From Nymphaea colorata (taxonomy: Eukaryota > Streptophyta > Magnoliopsida > Nymphaeales > Nymphaeaceae), in assembly GCF_008831285.2 (NCBI RefSeq), contig NC_045141.1:25967315-26031314 (forward strand): a stretch of DNA of 64,000 nucleotides, given 5' to 3'. This document shows, in pieces, positions 1 to 12,539 of this stretch (position 1 is the stretch's first letter; the number at the start of each line of letters is the position of its first letter). The notes beneath the pieces are model-generated. The model was not told the origin of the DNA. It saw only the letters and a list, made by a program, of their open reading frames with translations, and ran no database searches. Both the position numbers and the translations under genes were made by a program.

Positions 1-1708
1 CTTCACTTAATCTTCTGCTTTGCTCCTCTGCTGATGATTCTGATGTCGATGAGTTTGGTGAAGTATGAGATTTATGTCCTGGATCGACGTCGTCCATGGT
101 GACTTGATCTCTTAGTTGTGAAATCAGATTGTTTTCTAGGTGGATATGATTTGCCGTGATCTCACCAAAAGGTCACGAGCACGCAGAGATCAAAGCGCGT
201 TCAGATCGGACTTCTAAAATTCACAATTTGGCCCAAAACTTTCTCAATAAGTTGCGGCCAATTGCTATAGGAGTGCAGACCCGAGATAGGTTTACTTTCA
301 ATACATCCTTATCTAGCGATGTATTTTGTAATATAATACTTTTGATAAATATAGTTCTGCTTAATCATAACCTGCTAAATGATATCTGTGAGTCTTCATC
401 TTCTGTTAATGATCTCAATGGATATAAAAAACTGACATCGATCGACGTCTTTCTGTTGAACGTCTTAAGAAGGAAAATGTTAAGAAGCATGATTTATCAC
501 ATGTTCGCATATGATACGATTTAACTGTAAAGTTGGCACTTGTCAGAGCTTAGGTCTCGTCTAAAAAGGTTAGAGATGTGAGACCTATTTTAGTATCATA
601 CCGAAAAGGTGAAGCTTTACATGTGATTTCGACAGATCCGTTGCCGAAGATAATCATTTTGTCTTTTCTTTTCTTTTCTTTGGAACATTGTTTTCTGAAT
701 AATACCGCAAATACCTTGGGAAGCGTCGATAAATTCAGTGCCTCAAGTTCGGTATACTCGGGAGCTTTTATATATATAGAACCTGGATTGCTATAACCAG
801 CCGGATACACACACACGCATTGCAATGGAGCGTGCGTGTGGTTAGAAGCTGGATCCCGGCCACGTGTGTGTGTGGGTACTTATAAAAGTTTATGGTTGCT
901 GAAAGGTGGTTTTTTTTAGGGGGGTTAGATCCAACGGTGCAGACGCATAATGTTTTGTAATGTAAAAATAGAAAAAACAAGAAAATCATGTGTCTAATTA
1001 AATTTTATAAGCCTAAAAAGCTAAGACTATTAATTTACAAGTTCTTATGAAATCTAATTTACAAGTATAATTTTCATGCTCTTCTTTTTTATCACAAATG
1101 ATAGAGAGCTAAGACATATAGGCGGCAGAACTGAAAGTGGAAACCAAGATATATATTTGATCCTAATAAATTAACTAAAAAAAAGGCACTACAAGTGTGG
1201 CTTTAGCAATCCGATTAATGCAATTAGATAGATAATTCACCAAAGCCATATCTAAAATAACTGTTGTAAAATGCAGAGAAAAGTCCATTTTGAGCTGCCG
1301 AGCTTCATTTTTAGGAATGAAAAGAGCCAGCTGCGCTTTTTAAGCCTGTATTTATCTTTGTAACGCGGTTTGCTGTTATTTCTTACTCATATGGAGGAGC
1401 TTCACATCTAAATTAAGTTAAACAACTAATAATCTGCAGGTTGCTAGATATTCTAATGACCATCAGAATGAGATGTCAATAAGGACAAACATTACTTGAA
1501 TACATGAATGGATAACACCACAAATAGAGAACTGTACTAGCGAATCAAATTATATAGCCCAATTACCGTACGTATAATCACAATTTGATGAACAGGTGTT
1601 GCGAAATCGAAATATATATTTGCAGCAGCATTTTGAAAGAAGTTTTGAGGGATCAATTTTAGTGAGTTATTCTTCCTCCTGATTCCAAGTACTTATCCGT
1701 TGGTGCAG
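1..1708. other. Upstream/intronic stretch without a recognisable gene
   Basis: AT-rich sequence before the first recognisable SDI exon. I searched it for the expected first exon of the SDI/MS5 family (a short N-terminal segment ending just before the LVEKDP motif) and found none on either strand. A G-box-like CACGTG lies near 861 next to a short GT run. An open frame at 156-524 has no recognised domain and no family resemblance. If the gene is intact, this stretch is its promoter and/or first intron. Confidence 0.5.
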
Positions 1709-2841
1709 TTGGTTGAGAAAGACCCAGACGCAGCCATAGTCCTGTTCTGGAAGGCTATTAATGCAGGGGACCGTGTCGACAGCGCTCTAAAAGACATGGC
1801 TGTTGTGATGAAGCAACAGGATAGAGCAGAGGAAGCCATTGAAGCTGTCAAATCTTTCAGAAGCCGATGCTCCAAGCATGCTCAGGAGTCCCTTGACAAC
1901 ATTCTCATCGACCTCTACAAGGTAAAGGAAGAAAATGAAAATGACAATTGGTTCCTACAATAAATAGTTAAGCGTTTTCTTATGCTAACTTTTTCACTTG
2001 TTCTATGGCTTAACAGAAATGTGGGAGAGTAGAGGAACAGATAGAGCTACTGAAGCAGAAGCTTCGTATGATCTACCAAGGAGAGGCATTCAATGGGAGG
2101 ACCACGAAAACGGCTCGCTCACATGGCAAGAAATTTCAGGTCTCCATCAAACAGGAGACTTCCAGAGTGCTGGTAAATATCGTAGTTACAAGTTCTTGAT
2201 TTCTTGATTTAATTTTTTCTTTTCCGGTAGCTGATGAGGAGACCAAGCATACAAGCATGCATGTTAATGATGGGTACCATTTACTTAGAGGGGAGTTTGG
2301 ACATTAGACGCTGTAGACAAAATAAATATGTGGAGATAGATTGTGGTCTACAACCAAATGGACAGGGACCTAAGAACATTTTTGCTATACAAAGAGGATA
2401 TTTGTTCATCTTTAAAATTAATTTATGTTGCAGGGTAATCTGGGGTGGGCATACATGCAGCAAACCAACTTCATGGCGGCAGAACTGGTCTACAGAAAGG
2501 CCCAAGAGATTGATCCAGACTCCAACAAGGCATGCAACCTAAGCGTCTGTCTCATTAGGCAAGGTAGGTACGACGAAGCTGGAGCCATTCTCCATGATGT
2601 GAAGAGTGGAAGATACGGCGCGACGGAAGATGACAAGTCGCTCCTACGGGCTGAAGAATTGCTACAAGAATTGGGAAGATTAAGAGGGGAGAATGTTCAT
2701 GGCAGCACCAACAGCGAAGATGGGTTCGATCATCTTGATGACATCATTCTTCGTGGGTTAGATCTAGCCCCTGACTGGTCTCCATCAAACTTGAAGCGGC
2801 TGCCCATATTCGAAGAGATCCCCCTCGTAGAGATCAGATAG
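1709..2841 (+). CDS. SDI/MS5-family TPR protein, exons 2-4 (5' exon not seen)
   Basis: Three exons join in phase 0: 1709-1921, 2017-2172 and 2434-2841 (TAG/TGA-terminated), giving 258 residues. The first begins LVEKDPDAAIVLFWKAI right after a gtgcag acceptor. The second carries the conserved GEAFNG and ARSHGKKFQV segment. The third begins GNLGWAYMQQ and ends near RLPIFEEIPL. This is the Sulphur Deficiency-Induced / MALE STERILE 5 / POLLENLESS 3 family of plant TPR proteins; SDI1 and SDI2 repress glucosinolate genes under sulphur limitation in Arabidopsis, and MS5 acts in meiosis. The helix-rich repeats are TPR-like and there is no signal peptide. Family members usually begin with a short exon encoding a segment that ends AKHxQ, and this is not present in the 1.7 kb upstream. 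It may lie before the window, or the copy may be 5'-truncated. The remaining exons have no stops or frameshifts, which argues against old decay. SDI versus MS5 subgroup is not resolved. Confidence 0.85.
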
Positions 2842-4700
2842 CTTTTGTAGAGTGTCGTCTATAGCACTGTGATCTGTAGCATGGTTCTTGAGTGGGTTCT
2901 GTAAATAGTAGTCCAATAGGTGCTTGGGTTGTTAAAATTATATATTTTTTTTTAGTTCACAGGAGTTTGGGTTAAGGAATAAGGTCCAAATCCGTTTGCT
3001 CTGTGTACTGTCGTTGTCACCGTGGGAAGAGGTATTGGCTTAGTCAAATGAAATGTTTGTCCAGTAAGTACCTGTTAGTCTCACGTGAACTAATGTATCG
3101 AATTAGTGTGGCAAATTAGAAAAAAGTATGGGTTCGCTATAGTCTCTATTTCTCCCCCCTCCACAGTCCACCCACACCCTCCGTATATATCTGACTGGGG
3201 CATCTTAACGAGAGTTTGTTTACAACGGAAGGTTGTACTCTAAGCCGCGGTTTTTACGCTGCTAACTATCTTAGTTTGTTGAGCAAGTTGGTTAGTCAGT
3301 TGTTATGATTGTTTTGGACCACATACAATCCACCCTTCCTTGGAACCTTCAGAAAGGAGAAGCAAGCGGCAAGAATTTTAAATTTTAAGTGAGGTTATGA
3401 CGACTGATCAAATATGTTCTTGAACTTAATGACAAAGGAAACTGAGAGTAGCCAAATGTCGGATGTTGCCATATGATTAAATATATGAGAATTATTGTTA
3501 GAAACATTATAAGCAACTGTTAAAAACATTTAGTAATTATCATTACACTACAAACCTTTGTCGATGCTCATAACACTGTGTGTTTTTAGCAATACATTTT
3601 TAAACATTTAGTCATCCAGCAACTAAATATTTAGTTAAAAACTTTTTAAAACGATTATTTGGTAAAAGAAATTCATTATTTTTATTACTCTTTGTTATTG
3701 AATAGGGGAACTAAAGTATGTAAAGAGATCTGGAACTTTTAGCCTCAGCCTTCTTGATTTCTCACGAACTATTACAACTTTTACAAAATCTTGGTAGAAA
3801 TAACATGCTACAACAATTGTATTTGGGATGGATGCTTTCTTTCCCGAAAAGAAGACAATTTCTAAAGTTCCCGAAAAGAAAACTAATGAGACAAAAAGTC
3901 AGGCGATTTTTTTTCTTTGCTTTTAAGGGTGTGTTTGATAAACTTGATTTAAAAGTGCTTCAAAAAATGTGCCATGTAAGATCCCTCTGAAAACAAATGG
4001 GAGATCTTGATAGTACTACATGAAAAAAAAAACATGAACTTAGATTTAAAGTGGGATGGGAGATGGTCTGACCTGAAACCCACAGATATGAAACCGAGCC
4101 TTCATATCACATCACCGTAGATATAGTAAACGACTGCTACTTAAGAGGACGGTAAAATTTCAAGAAAAAATTACCGTGGAAAAAAGTAGGATCTAGAGAG
4201 GTTCCACTTTTTTGGTGGGAGAATTTTTTCCGAATTCAGTGAAAAAACACAAGGTAAAATTCTCTGTGTTTGACAAAGCAGGAGAAAACCGCTGGGATAA
4301 AATTCTCACGATAGATGCATCAAACGGAGCGTAAATGAATCCACTCAAGAACGCTCTCTTGTAGATAAGCATGTTTGTTGCTCAACTACGTTCATGCTAG
4401 CATTTTTCTTTTCCAAAATAGTAACATAATTTGGATTTAAATTTAGCACATAATTTTTCATATCCAACCCAACCAATATTTGAGTGTGATGGACATTCGG
4501 AACTGATTTCATTTACAAATTTAGTTATGATTTTATATTTATTAGATTCAAAAGTAGGTCCAACTACGAGTCAGATAATGCAACATCCGTATCACCCGAA
4601 TATGGTATTGGTACATATTTTAACTCAATTGGACAAATCAGGAAGAAATTAAGAAAATAAAAACATGCTTTCGGCCCAAAAAAAAAAAACCCGCAGTTCT
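2842..4700. other. Intergenic region between SDI-like gene and MED7
   Basis: AT-rich sequence with no recognisable exon. It holds the 3' untranslated region of the TPR gene at its start and a candidate hAT-like MITE around 3926-4335. Short open frames at 3754-3990 and 4431-4652 have no family resemblance and biased AT composition. Confidence 0.5.
3926..4335. mobile_element. Candidate hAT-like MITE
   Basis: The left end reads GGTGTGTTTGATAAAC and the right end reads GCATCAAACGGAGCG, so TGTTTGAT/ATCAAACG form short imperfect inverted ends about 400 bp apart. This GTTTGAT-type terminus is common in plant hAT-derived non-autonomous elements. The interior has no coding potential. I could not define a clean 8-bp target duplication, so this is only a suggestion. 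Confidence 0.3.
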
Positions 4701-4779
4701 GGAAGCGGGTTGGACGTCTGAATCGCAGTTCCGTTATGCTGAAACCCAAGCAAACGTCGCACATGGTACTGTTGGAACA

Positions 4780-4974
4780 GGCGGAACGCGCGGACAGGAG
4801 GAGTTTATTTCCGCTGCCATCCTCCGCCGTTCCATGGTGTGTTTGACACGGAACAGGGACTCGAGAGCCTTCTCCCTCTCCCGCGCGGCGCGCCCTCCTC
4901 TTCTCTCTTTCTCCCCCTCTCCCTCTGCTCCATCTCCGGCAGTTCGGTCCTTCCCCAACCATCCGCTGATCCAG
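4780..4974 (+). other. MED7: Probable 5' UTR exon of MED7
   Basis: A C+T-rich, GC-richer island sits upstream of MED7 and contrasts with the AT-rich flanks. It ends in CCAG followed by a GTGACG donor at 4975-4976; a second possible donor (GGTATG) lies near 5077. The matching acceptor is TTTACAG, immediately before the MED7 start codon at 5606. Short frames on both strands here are likely shadows of this UTR. The transcription start is inferred from composition only. Confidence 0.5.
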
Positions 4975-5605
4975 GTGACGGCCTATTCCTCCCCACCTCT
5001 CTCTCTGCTCCGTCATGTGTAGCTAGGGCATTTGCATCTGATTGGGATTTTTCTGATTTCCTCGAGAGATTTTCTGGTATGCACTTAGCTCATTATGTAT
5101 GTTCCATTTTTCGTGCTGATTTAGAACGATTTTTGTTCTTTACCCTCATTATTCTCATTTTTTGATTAAATGAAAAAATAAAATAACCAAGCCGCCGGGC
5201 ATAAAGGAAAGCTTCAGCTGGTGGTTCTCCGAGGTAAAATCACGCCTGCTTAGTAATGAGTTGTCTTTTCTTGGTGTAGGTTGGAGCGTGTTTTTTTTTT
5301 TTTTTGCAAAAATAGCATCTGAGTGTAACTTTTAGGCATTTGAGTGTGATTCCGTAGATTGCTGCCGTGATTTTTTTGTTTTGCTTCTCAGCATCGGTTT
5401 TTTGCTTCGGGTTTCATGAAAATGGGATCTTTTTATGTCGGAAGGTAAAATTTTCTTCTTTGACCGCGGTTTGTGTTTAGGGTCAAGATGCGGTAGAGCT
5501 TCAATCCATGCTTGTGAATATAAACTGCTTGCTCCAATTTTTCTTGAATAAATCTACTTCAAATGTTATAGAAGATTGGTAGTTAACAGTAATTTCGGTT
5601 TACAG

Positions 5606-8135
5606 ATGGCTGCCACGTCATCAGCATATCCTCCCCCACCTCCATTCTACAGGTTGTACAAGGACTACCTTCAAAATCCCAGCTCTGCACCCGAGCCACC
5701 TCCTCCCATTGAAGGCACCTATATGCTTTATGGCTCCAATTATACGGTACTTGCTTAATTCCTAATGGTCATGTCGTCTTTTGATCATCTCTTTTGTTTT
5801 TTGGACGCTTGAAATAAGATGCAAAGGATGCTGTTTCATGCAATTCCAGGGTTTTCAGTTTTGTCGTGCTCAAAGGGATTTTTGTTAGAATTTTGAAAAT
5901 GAAAGATCTTGCTCAATTATTATTCCGTTGTTTATTTCCTTTTGTTTGTAGTAGACCGATGATGTGCTCCCGAGTTTGGAAGATCAAGGGGTCCGACAAT
6001 TATATCCAAAAGATCCCAACATAGGTATGTTTCTTTTTTCATCACCATTTCATGCAAAACTTATGGTTCAGTGTTGTCTCACTATTGCTGTTATGACTTT
6101 TCCAGAGTAGTGGTGCTGATATGATTATTTGTTTATTAAAACTCAGTTCTAACTGTGTTTCCTGCTTGACCTAAACAATCAGCTTATAAAGAAAAACATT
6201 ATTCAAATGTTTTACTGTTCTTTGTGATATAGTTGATTGATTTTCATATCTTTTATCCTACACAGATTACAAAAAGGAATTGAGAAAACTCAACAGAGAG
6301 CTGCAACTCCATATTTTGGAGCTTGCGGATGTGCTCATTGAGAGGCCATCTCAGTATGCTAGAAGAGTAGAAGAAATATCTGTGATCTTCAAAAATTTGC
6401 ATCATCTTCTCAATTCTTTGCGTCCTCATCAGGTTCTGGTGCTTTCTTCTGGAGTTTTCCGATGTTACAATTAACTATCATCTTATTAATAGATCTAGTC
6501 TTTTGCAGGCCAGGGCAACACTAATACATATATTGGAGATGCAGATACAACAGCGTAAGAAGGCAGTGGATGACATCAAAAGGTTTGTCCTCTAATCACC
6601 AGATGCTATGTCATTTAAGCTTTTTAGGATGCTTCCTATACGTGTCTCTTGGGATCCAGTTGCAGCTGTGTTGACCAATGGAAATATAAGGCTAAAATTT
6701 TAATCCTGTAACGGAATGATTTCTTGTTAGTGTTTTAATTGTGTCGTTCATACCAGCAGCACTGCTTAGTGGAAGTAGTCCTGTTTTTTTCTCTTGGTAC
6801 GTGTTAGCAATTCAGCACCTCCATTTCTGCTACCAAATAGTGGGATGAATCGGCCATGATCAATGTAATTGCCATTTACAATTTCAGTTTGTAAGACTAA
6901 TGTTTAGCTTTTCATTCCTCTATGGTAGTTCTTGGAGAATGCTGAGTCTGGGGTTGGAATTGTATGCTAGTACTATGCAATTTTGTCATCGTACCATGTG
7001 AGTGTCAATTTATGTGTCCTGGCCCATCTATTTGAACCTTGTAACTTCAACCAATGACTGGTTAGGCATAATCCAGCAGCCACAAATTAGATTAGCAGAC
7101 CTGTTAGTGATTTTGGACAAAAGAAGATGAATGTTGGACATATGACTCATGGCAGCTTTGGTAACATCTTTTGCTTGATAGCGGGCCATGCGACTGTTTT
7201 TTCGGAAGCATCTGATCGTATTCGGTTATACGCTTTCACCCCTTTAGCTGAGTGGCCATCTTTTGTTCATTTGTAATTTTTTAAGAAACTGAGAAGGAAA
7301 ACTACCTTAGCAATTAAAGCCCACTTGTATTGTAATCTGGAGTCCTGACTCCTTTGTGAAGTTAAGACTCAAGAGCAGAGAGTGTCTTGGGTAGTTACAA
7401 TACTTAGAAAGCTGCCTTCTCCGAATAGGTGGCCTGTTTATAGGATACCTTATAAAATCCAGTTTTAGGAGAGATGCACCTGAAGTAAACTGTGCCATGG
7501 ACGACTGAGCACTTCCATCCACTCCATAGATTCTCTAGGTTATGGCTCTGTTGATGCGATTAGGGCACTTTGACAGTGGGCTAGGAAAATGCTTTGAAGT
7601 AGTTTACTTCACAACTGGGCAAGCTGGAAATTTTCCTGAGATGTATTCTCTTAAGTTTATGTTCGGATTTTGGTTGAGTTATCTAGGAGGTATTTTTTGT
7701 GGATTTCATGTTGGCATGTTATCGGTTACTGGGTATGGTTTGCAAGTACAAACATGAGTGTCCAGCTGATGGTGTTGCTCCCTATTGTAAACCATAATTA
7801 AGATTATTACTGTGAGCAGGTCATTGTAGATGGTAAATGACTCTTCAGTGTTTTACATCTCCAAAGAAGCCTCCAGAAGCATTTGTCGTGTGTTATGGTG
7901 CTTTTTTGTTACCTTATGCTGTGTGGAGCGTGTTTTCATCTCACACAAAAGTGCTGAAATATGGAACCAACTATGTAGCATGTATTTTTTTCTTCCTTTT
8001 TTGGAGTTGATATGTTTATGTATCTTCTACTCTCTAATTGACTCGGTAGGTCTTCTGTGTTTGTGTAGGAGGAGAGCAGAGGCGCAGCAAATCCTGAAGG
8101 AATCTCTTGAAATCCTTGGGGGTCGTAAAACTTGA
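5606..8135 (+). CDS. MED7: Mediator complex subunit 7
   Basis: Five coding exons join in frame: 5606-5746, 5955-6024, 6266-6432, 6509-6582 and 8069-8135, giving 172 residues, close to the roughly 170 residues of plant MED7. The protein opens with a proline-rich stretch (YPPPPPFYRLYKDY), then EPPPPIEGTY, LYPKDPNIDYKKELRKLNRE and the helical LNSLRPHQARATLIHILE core. It ends in a basic KRRRAEAQ helix. MED7 is an essential middle-module subunit of Mediator that pairs with MED21 and links transcription factors to RNA polymerase II in the nucleus. The start codon was chosen because it follows a TTTACAG acceptor directly, so a 5' UTR intron is removed exactly at the ATG. The last intron is long (6583-8068). 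No disruption is visible. Confidence 0.96.
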
Positions 8136-9618
8136 GGCACCAGCCACCAGGTGTGCAGTTTTGCTGTTTGTGAAGAATTACCCGATCAGAATTCTTGATC
8201 TGTCGCTTTCACGAAAATAGAAGCAGCATCAATATGAGGCAGTGATCACTACGGAATATCCAATGAATGGCATGAAATCCTTGTCGCAATGAATTGGAGA
8301 ATTGAAGATAAGGGCAACGTGATCTGCCCTCCTGTGCTGTGGCATGGCTGCGTTTTAGTTTAGAATGTTTCCAGGGAAACCATGTAAAGGAGTTTTACAT
8401 GTTTTATGAAGTTCTTCCAGCGTCATAAGACCTCTGGAATTTCTTATAGCGGGGATTTGTTTTTTCTTTTCTTTTCCGTATTGTTGTTTGCATTTTTTGT
8501 TAAATTGATTATCCAAAGTACCCTTCCAGCATGAATGTTTCTCCTTTAGCCAGGTGATATTTTCCCAGCTAGCTCCCGGGTCAATTCACAACCAGGAGTT
8601 GTGGCTAGGGACCTCAAGATTGCATAGACATTAATTTCTTTCACCCTATAGATATGTAAATGCTAAATAAAGAGAGAACAATTTTCTTAATCTTTTTATT
8701 TTTTAGATCGGTTGTTGAGAGAAAAAATAAAAGAAAAATGCATGAAATAATATTAAATGATGAAAATGTTTCATCACTTTTTTATCATTTTTTCTTTATT
8801 GCAAAAAAGATAAAGAGATGAGATTGTTCTTTATTGAGCTACCAATCGGCTCAACGGAGAGTGATGTTACATTGTTACTCCCCAACCCCCCCACTCCCAC
8901 GCACACACGTACATATATACACACACATGAATATAGAGGTATTTCTTAAGCATAAAACAGCTTTTAAAAAAATAAACGATATTTAATCTCATTGATCATA
9001 AGGCATGATTTGAATGGCAAATTCATGTATGCCCGATCTTTTACTTAGACTATCCATTCAAGAAGATCTAAATAAACTACAAGCCCGTTATTAGAATATA
9101 TATATATATATCGATGCATGCCTCCCGGCAGTTGGCCAACCTAACCTCAGATCTCTTGTAAGTTCAGCAAGCTGGTTGATCTACTCATGACCCCATTGCT
9201 TGGAATTCAAACCTCTTAGTCGCAAAGTTAGGCAAGACTTTTCTTGGGCAAATATATAGTCGCCTCTCTCTACGCAGAGAGAGAGAGAGAGAGAAAGTCC
9301 TGACGTTTATCGGTTTATGGCTATTTATTCAACTGAAATGAAAAAAAAAAAGAGCAAATTGGGAGAACGATAAGGCTCTCTCTCAAAGGCCATGAAACAA
9401 AATATCAATAGTAAAGCCTAAAATCAGATATAAAGAATCACTAGAAGAAGGAAAAAAAAAAAAAGAAGAAACGACAGAGACGGTGACACCACCGGCTATC
9501 CACAGTGTGGAAGTCTGTACAAATAATCGAATACAAATGAGTTCATCGGCGACGAGAGTGATTTGGGCAGCAGTCGGAGGGAGGAAGAAAAAGGTATGAC
9601 GGCTGGTGGTGGTTGCCT
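8136..9618. other. Intergenic region between MED7 and TAXIMIN gene
   Basis: The first 400 bases or so are probably MED7 3' UTR (convergent with the minus-strand TAXIMIN gene). The rest holds low-complexity DNA: a TA run near 9097-9111, a GA run at 9277-9294 and A-rich tracts near 9340 and 9450. No exon is recognisable. Confidence 0.5.
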
Positions 9619-10229
9619 CTAACAAGGGAACTTTTCGATGAACCAGCGGATGATCTTGATGGGCAGCTTTATCAGACTCATGGCAAGATTCGCCAGCCCC
9701 GCAAAGCACGAGCAACAGGGGCACAAACAACTGAACACCGCCCTGCATTTAACACCACCAACAAATCAATCACCCAACGGTACATATAAGTAAGAGAGAG
9801 CTATGGTCAATTGGAGATGGCGATCCATCTTTAATGCTTCTATTCTGTCCAAAAACGTTTCCAGAATTATAGGTCTTCCATTCAGGGTTTTTCTCAAAAA
9901 AATCAGAGGAAAACTTTAGTGTATGTGTTCTACACAATAAATATACAAACATAAAAAGAAAAGCAATCTTTGTCGCACAAAGATCATGAAAAGTTTGACA
10001 ACAAGAAGTGGTTTTTGAAAAATATCACATAGCTTTCAAACTGCCTTGTGACAAACGCAGGAAAATTTTAGAAAATATTGTACCCGACCAAAGAAGAGAA
10101 GAGGAGAGAAGTGAGGATAAAGAAGCCTTACCCGATGATCCAAATAACGATGCCAATCAGGGACAGAACTAAAGCCACCAATGCAAATGGCAAACCGATC
10201 AAGAACCCAAGAGGCCTGCACTCCGCCAT
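9619..10229 (-). CDS. TAXIMIN-type cysteine-rich signalling peptide
   Basis: Two exons on the minus strand, 10229-10132 and 9742-9619, join at a split glycine codon and give 73 residues. The protein starts [17 protein letters not shown], continues as one hydrophobic segment (about residues 8-32, ending IVIWIIG), then has a cysteine cluster (C38, C40, C42, C43, C45). It ends RWFIEKFPC. These features match the TAXIMIN family, small plant peptides first reported as regulators of taxane biosynthesis in Taxus; the Arabidopsis homologues affect lateral organ separation. The long hydrophobic N-terminal part acts as a secretion or membrane signal. The reading frame was chosen by homology; a longer overlapping frame in the wrong phase exists. 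The length matches the family (about 70-80 residues). TAX1 versus TAX2 cannot be told from this sequence alone. Confidence 0.93.
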
Positions 10230-12539
10230 CCTCTTTCTCTCTCCTTTGATAGACTGACTTCTGGGGATGAAAGATTATACAACAAATATAAAGAGAAGAC
10301 TGGCAGAAACTCGTCGGACAAAAGAGTTGACGTTACGCATTCGAAATTTTTCAAAACACCGTGTGGGACCCTGCTTATTCAGCATCAAGCCTATCACTAT
10401 CTGCCACGTGTATCATTCCGGCTGCGGACTTTTCAGGCGCGTTTCAGATTCCGATCATGAGCGGGGGAGGAGGACGGAAGCTTCCACTTCGAACAAAAGT
10501 CTAACACAAGAGAAGCTTCTGAGATGATGTGGCTCACCAAACTCACCTTCCCCTTCAAATACATGTGGCAGGAGAATCCGGGTAGCAATTTTGAACACAA
10601 AGCAGTCCAAGCCCGGCTAAGGAATAACAATGACATTCTTGAATATTTTCTCGGTATCTCCCTGAATTATGAATGCGATTGTTTTAGACTTAAATGTCTC
10701 GGTGATATAAGAATAAGAGTGGGAATTCAATACTGTAATGTGCGCTTAAAATTTAAAAATTTGTTGCTAAAAAGAAATTAAATTGCCGTGGTTTATATTG
10801 TGATCATAGTTTATAATGGTTTTAATGATAATTTACAAGCGACAAATTATTAACCTGTAGTTTTCTGCTTTAATAGGGTTACAAATGGATCCAATTTCAT
10901 TTGCCGTTTGAGCCCTGGTCGTCGGTCGCGGTTAGCCGTCTTTTATAAACCCGGTCACATGGACCTGGTCCCGATGCGAATAAATTAACGGCCCTGATGC
11001 TATATGATATTATTAGATGCCAAGCAATCGTGACCTCATATTTGGCTTAACACCGCGGCAGGAAGTTTCACTTTTTTGACTTCTTCCAAAGTACTCCCTG
11101 CAGTTTGTAATTTTTATTTCTTTCATCCAACAGATCCAAAGTGCGGCTCCTTGGTTCTTTTTCCCCTTTAGTTTTGCCTTGTGCCTGGTGTAATGAACCG
11201 CCGGCTTTAAATACGAGGACATTTAGTCTGAAAGAGAATCGCCCGAAAAGTCTGTTTTGATAATTTATAACCAAACTTGGTCAAAGAGGCGCCAACAAGT
11301 TTGAAGCTACCAATGAGATGGTGATGAAGAATTAATGATATGCAAGTTGAAGGGTAGGTTATCCAACCTTGTGTGAATGAACCTTGATCACTCACTATAG
11401 TCTTGGTAGCCCAAGATTATCAATATCACGACGGGAATAAGGATAGAAAGAGCGATTGGAGCTCAAAAGGAAAGATGTTGGGGAACGGTCAATGACAATT
11501 CAATGTAAAACAATATCCGCAATTAGTTAGCGAAGTTCTAGTTATATACGAAGTCATTGATTAATAATAGGATTAGTCAATTACTTTGCTTTGGGAAACC
11601 CAGAGATCGTTGAATCAAATATTGGTAAGAGCGGCAGTATGAAATATTCTTCCTAGTCTTCAGAAATCATAAATTTCACCAAATCACATTTTCAAAAATA
11701 ATAGTCACTCACAACTTGCAGACGAAACTGATCTTAGTGCTAACTGCATGTTGCACGAATCACGCCTTCGATTGGCCCCACTTTTGTTTCAATGAGTTAA
11801 TGCCACGATCAGATATGTTCCTCATTACATTAAGCATGCGCTACTTGAGCACGATTATATGTTATGGCGATATCACGCACTGATCAGCCATTCGGGCTAG
11901 GGCAGTAACTCGATCGTTTTATCGTTTCAGCCTCTTCAGGCGTCCGGAATCTGACCCTCCATCGGTAAAGATCTGGTAGTGAGAACGAGAGATTTTACTG
12001 CGCCTAACCTGAACTTGAAACATTTCGACCTAGATGAACGGATATTAATTTTTTTGGGGCGAGCTCACTAACTTGAATGGCCATAGATGACCGATAGCAC
12101 AGAAGGTTCCAGGTTTTCAGTTTTAGAATGAGATCATCATAATGGTCGGTTGCTGTCTTATTACTTCAAAAGAAAAACCAACACTCGACAGAACAAGGAA
12201 CACAAGTTATGCATTGCACGGGATCGCACGTTCACACTTATCCATCTGCAAATCGCCATAAGCAAATGTTCATTAGAAGCTTTCCCTTAGACCGCCTTGG
12301 AATTGCGAATCCAACTAAACGCAAAGAGAAAAAGTTGCAAGGCTAACCATGAGATCAGCTCCACGCTGATCACTCTGGTGGATCCGAAAACTTACCCTTC
12401 ATATGCAAAGATTTGAATGCAAGCATCGAAAAAGATCTGCTAGATATAGTAGAATGATTCGTGCATATAAGATATACAAAGAAAAGACGAAAACTCTGTA
12501 GTGGCAGTACCATCCCATATACCTTTTTCTAAAATCCAT
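10230..12539. other. Intergenic region upstream of TAXIMIN gene
   Basis: Contains the TAXIMIN promoter side and, at the far end, probable VAMP 3' UTR. The middle part (10.5-12.3 kb) has short open frames on both strands but no recognisable domain, conserved motif or repeat structure. Confidence 0.5.
10405..10410. promoter_or_regulatory. G-box/ABRE-like CACGTG upstream of TAXIMIN gene
   Basis: A CCACGTGT sequence sits about 175 bp upstream of the TAXIMIN start codon. TATA-like AT motifs occur between 10270 and 10290. CACGTG is the core of G-boxes and ABREs bound by bZIP and bHLH factors. Its function here is inferred from position only. Confidence 0.3.

Noticed and set aside
4564-5016. Minus-strand frame of 150 codons opposite the MED7 leader
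   Set aside because: Arg/Glu-rich translation of a pyrimidine-rich UTR; no homology.
5265-5285. CTTGGTGTAGGTTGGA resembling miR168
   Set aside because: Too many mismatches and no hairpin; lies in the MED7 5' UTR intron.
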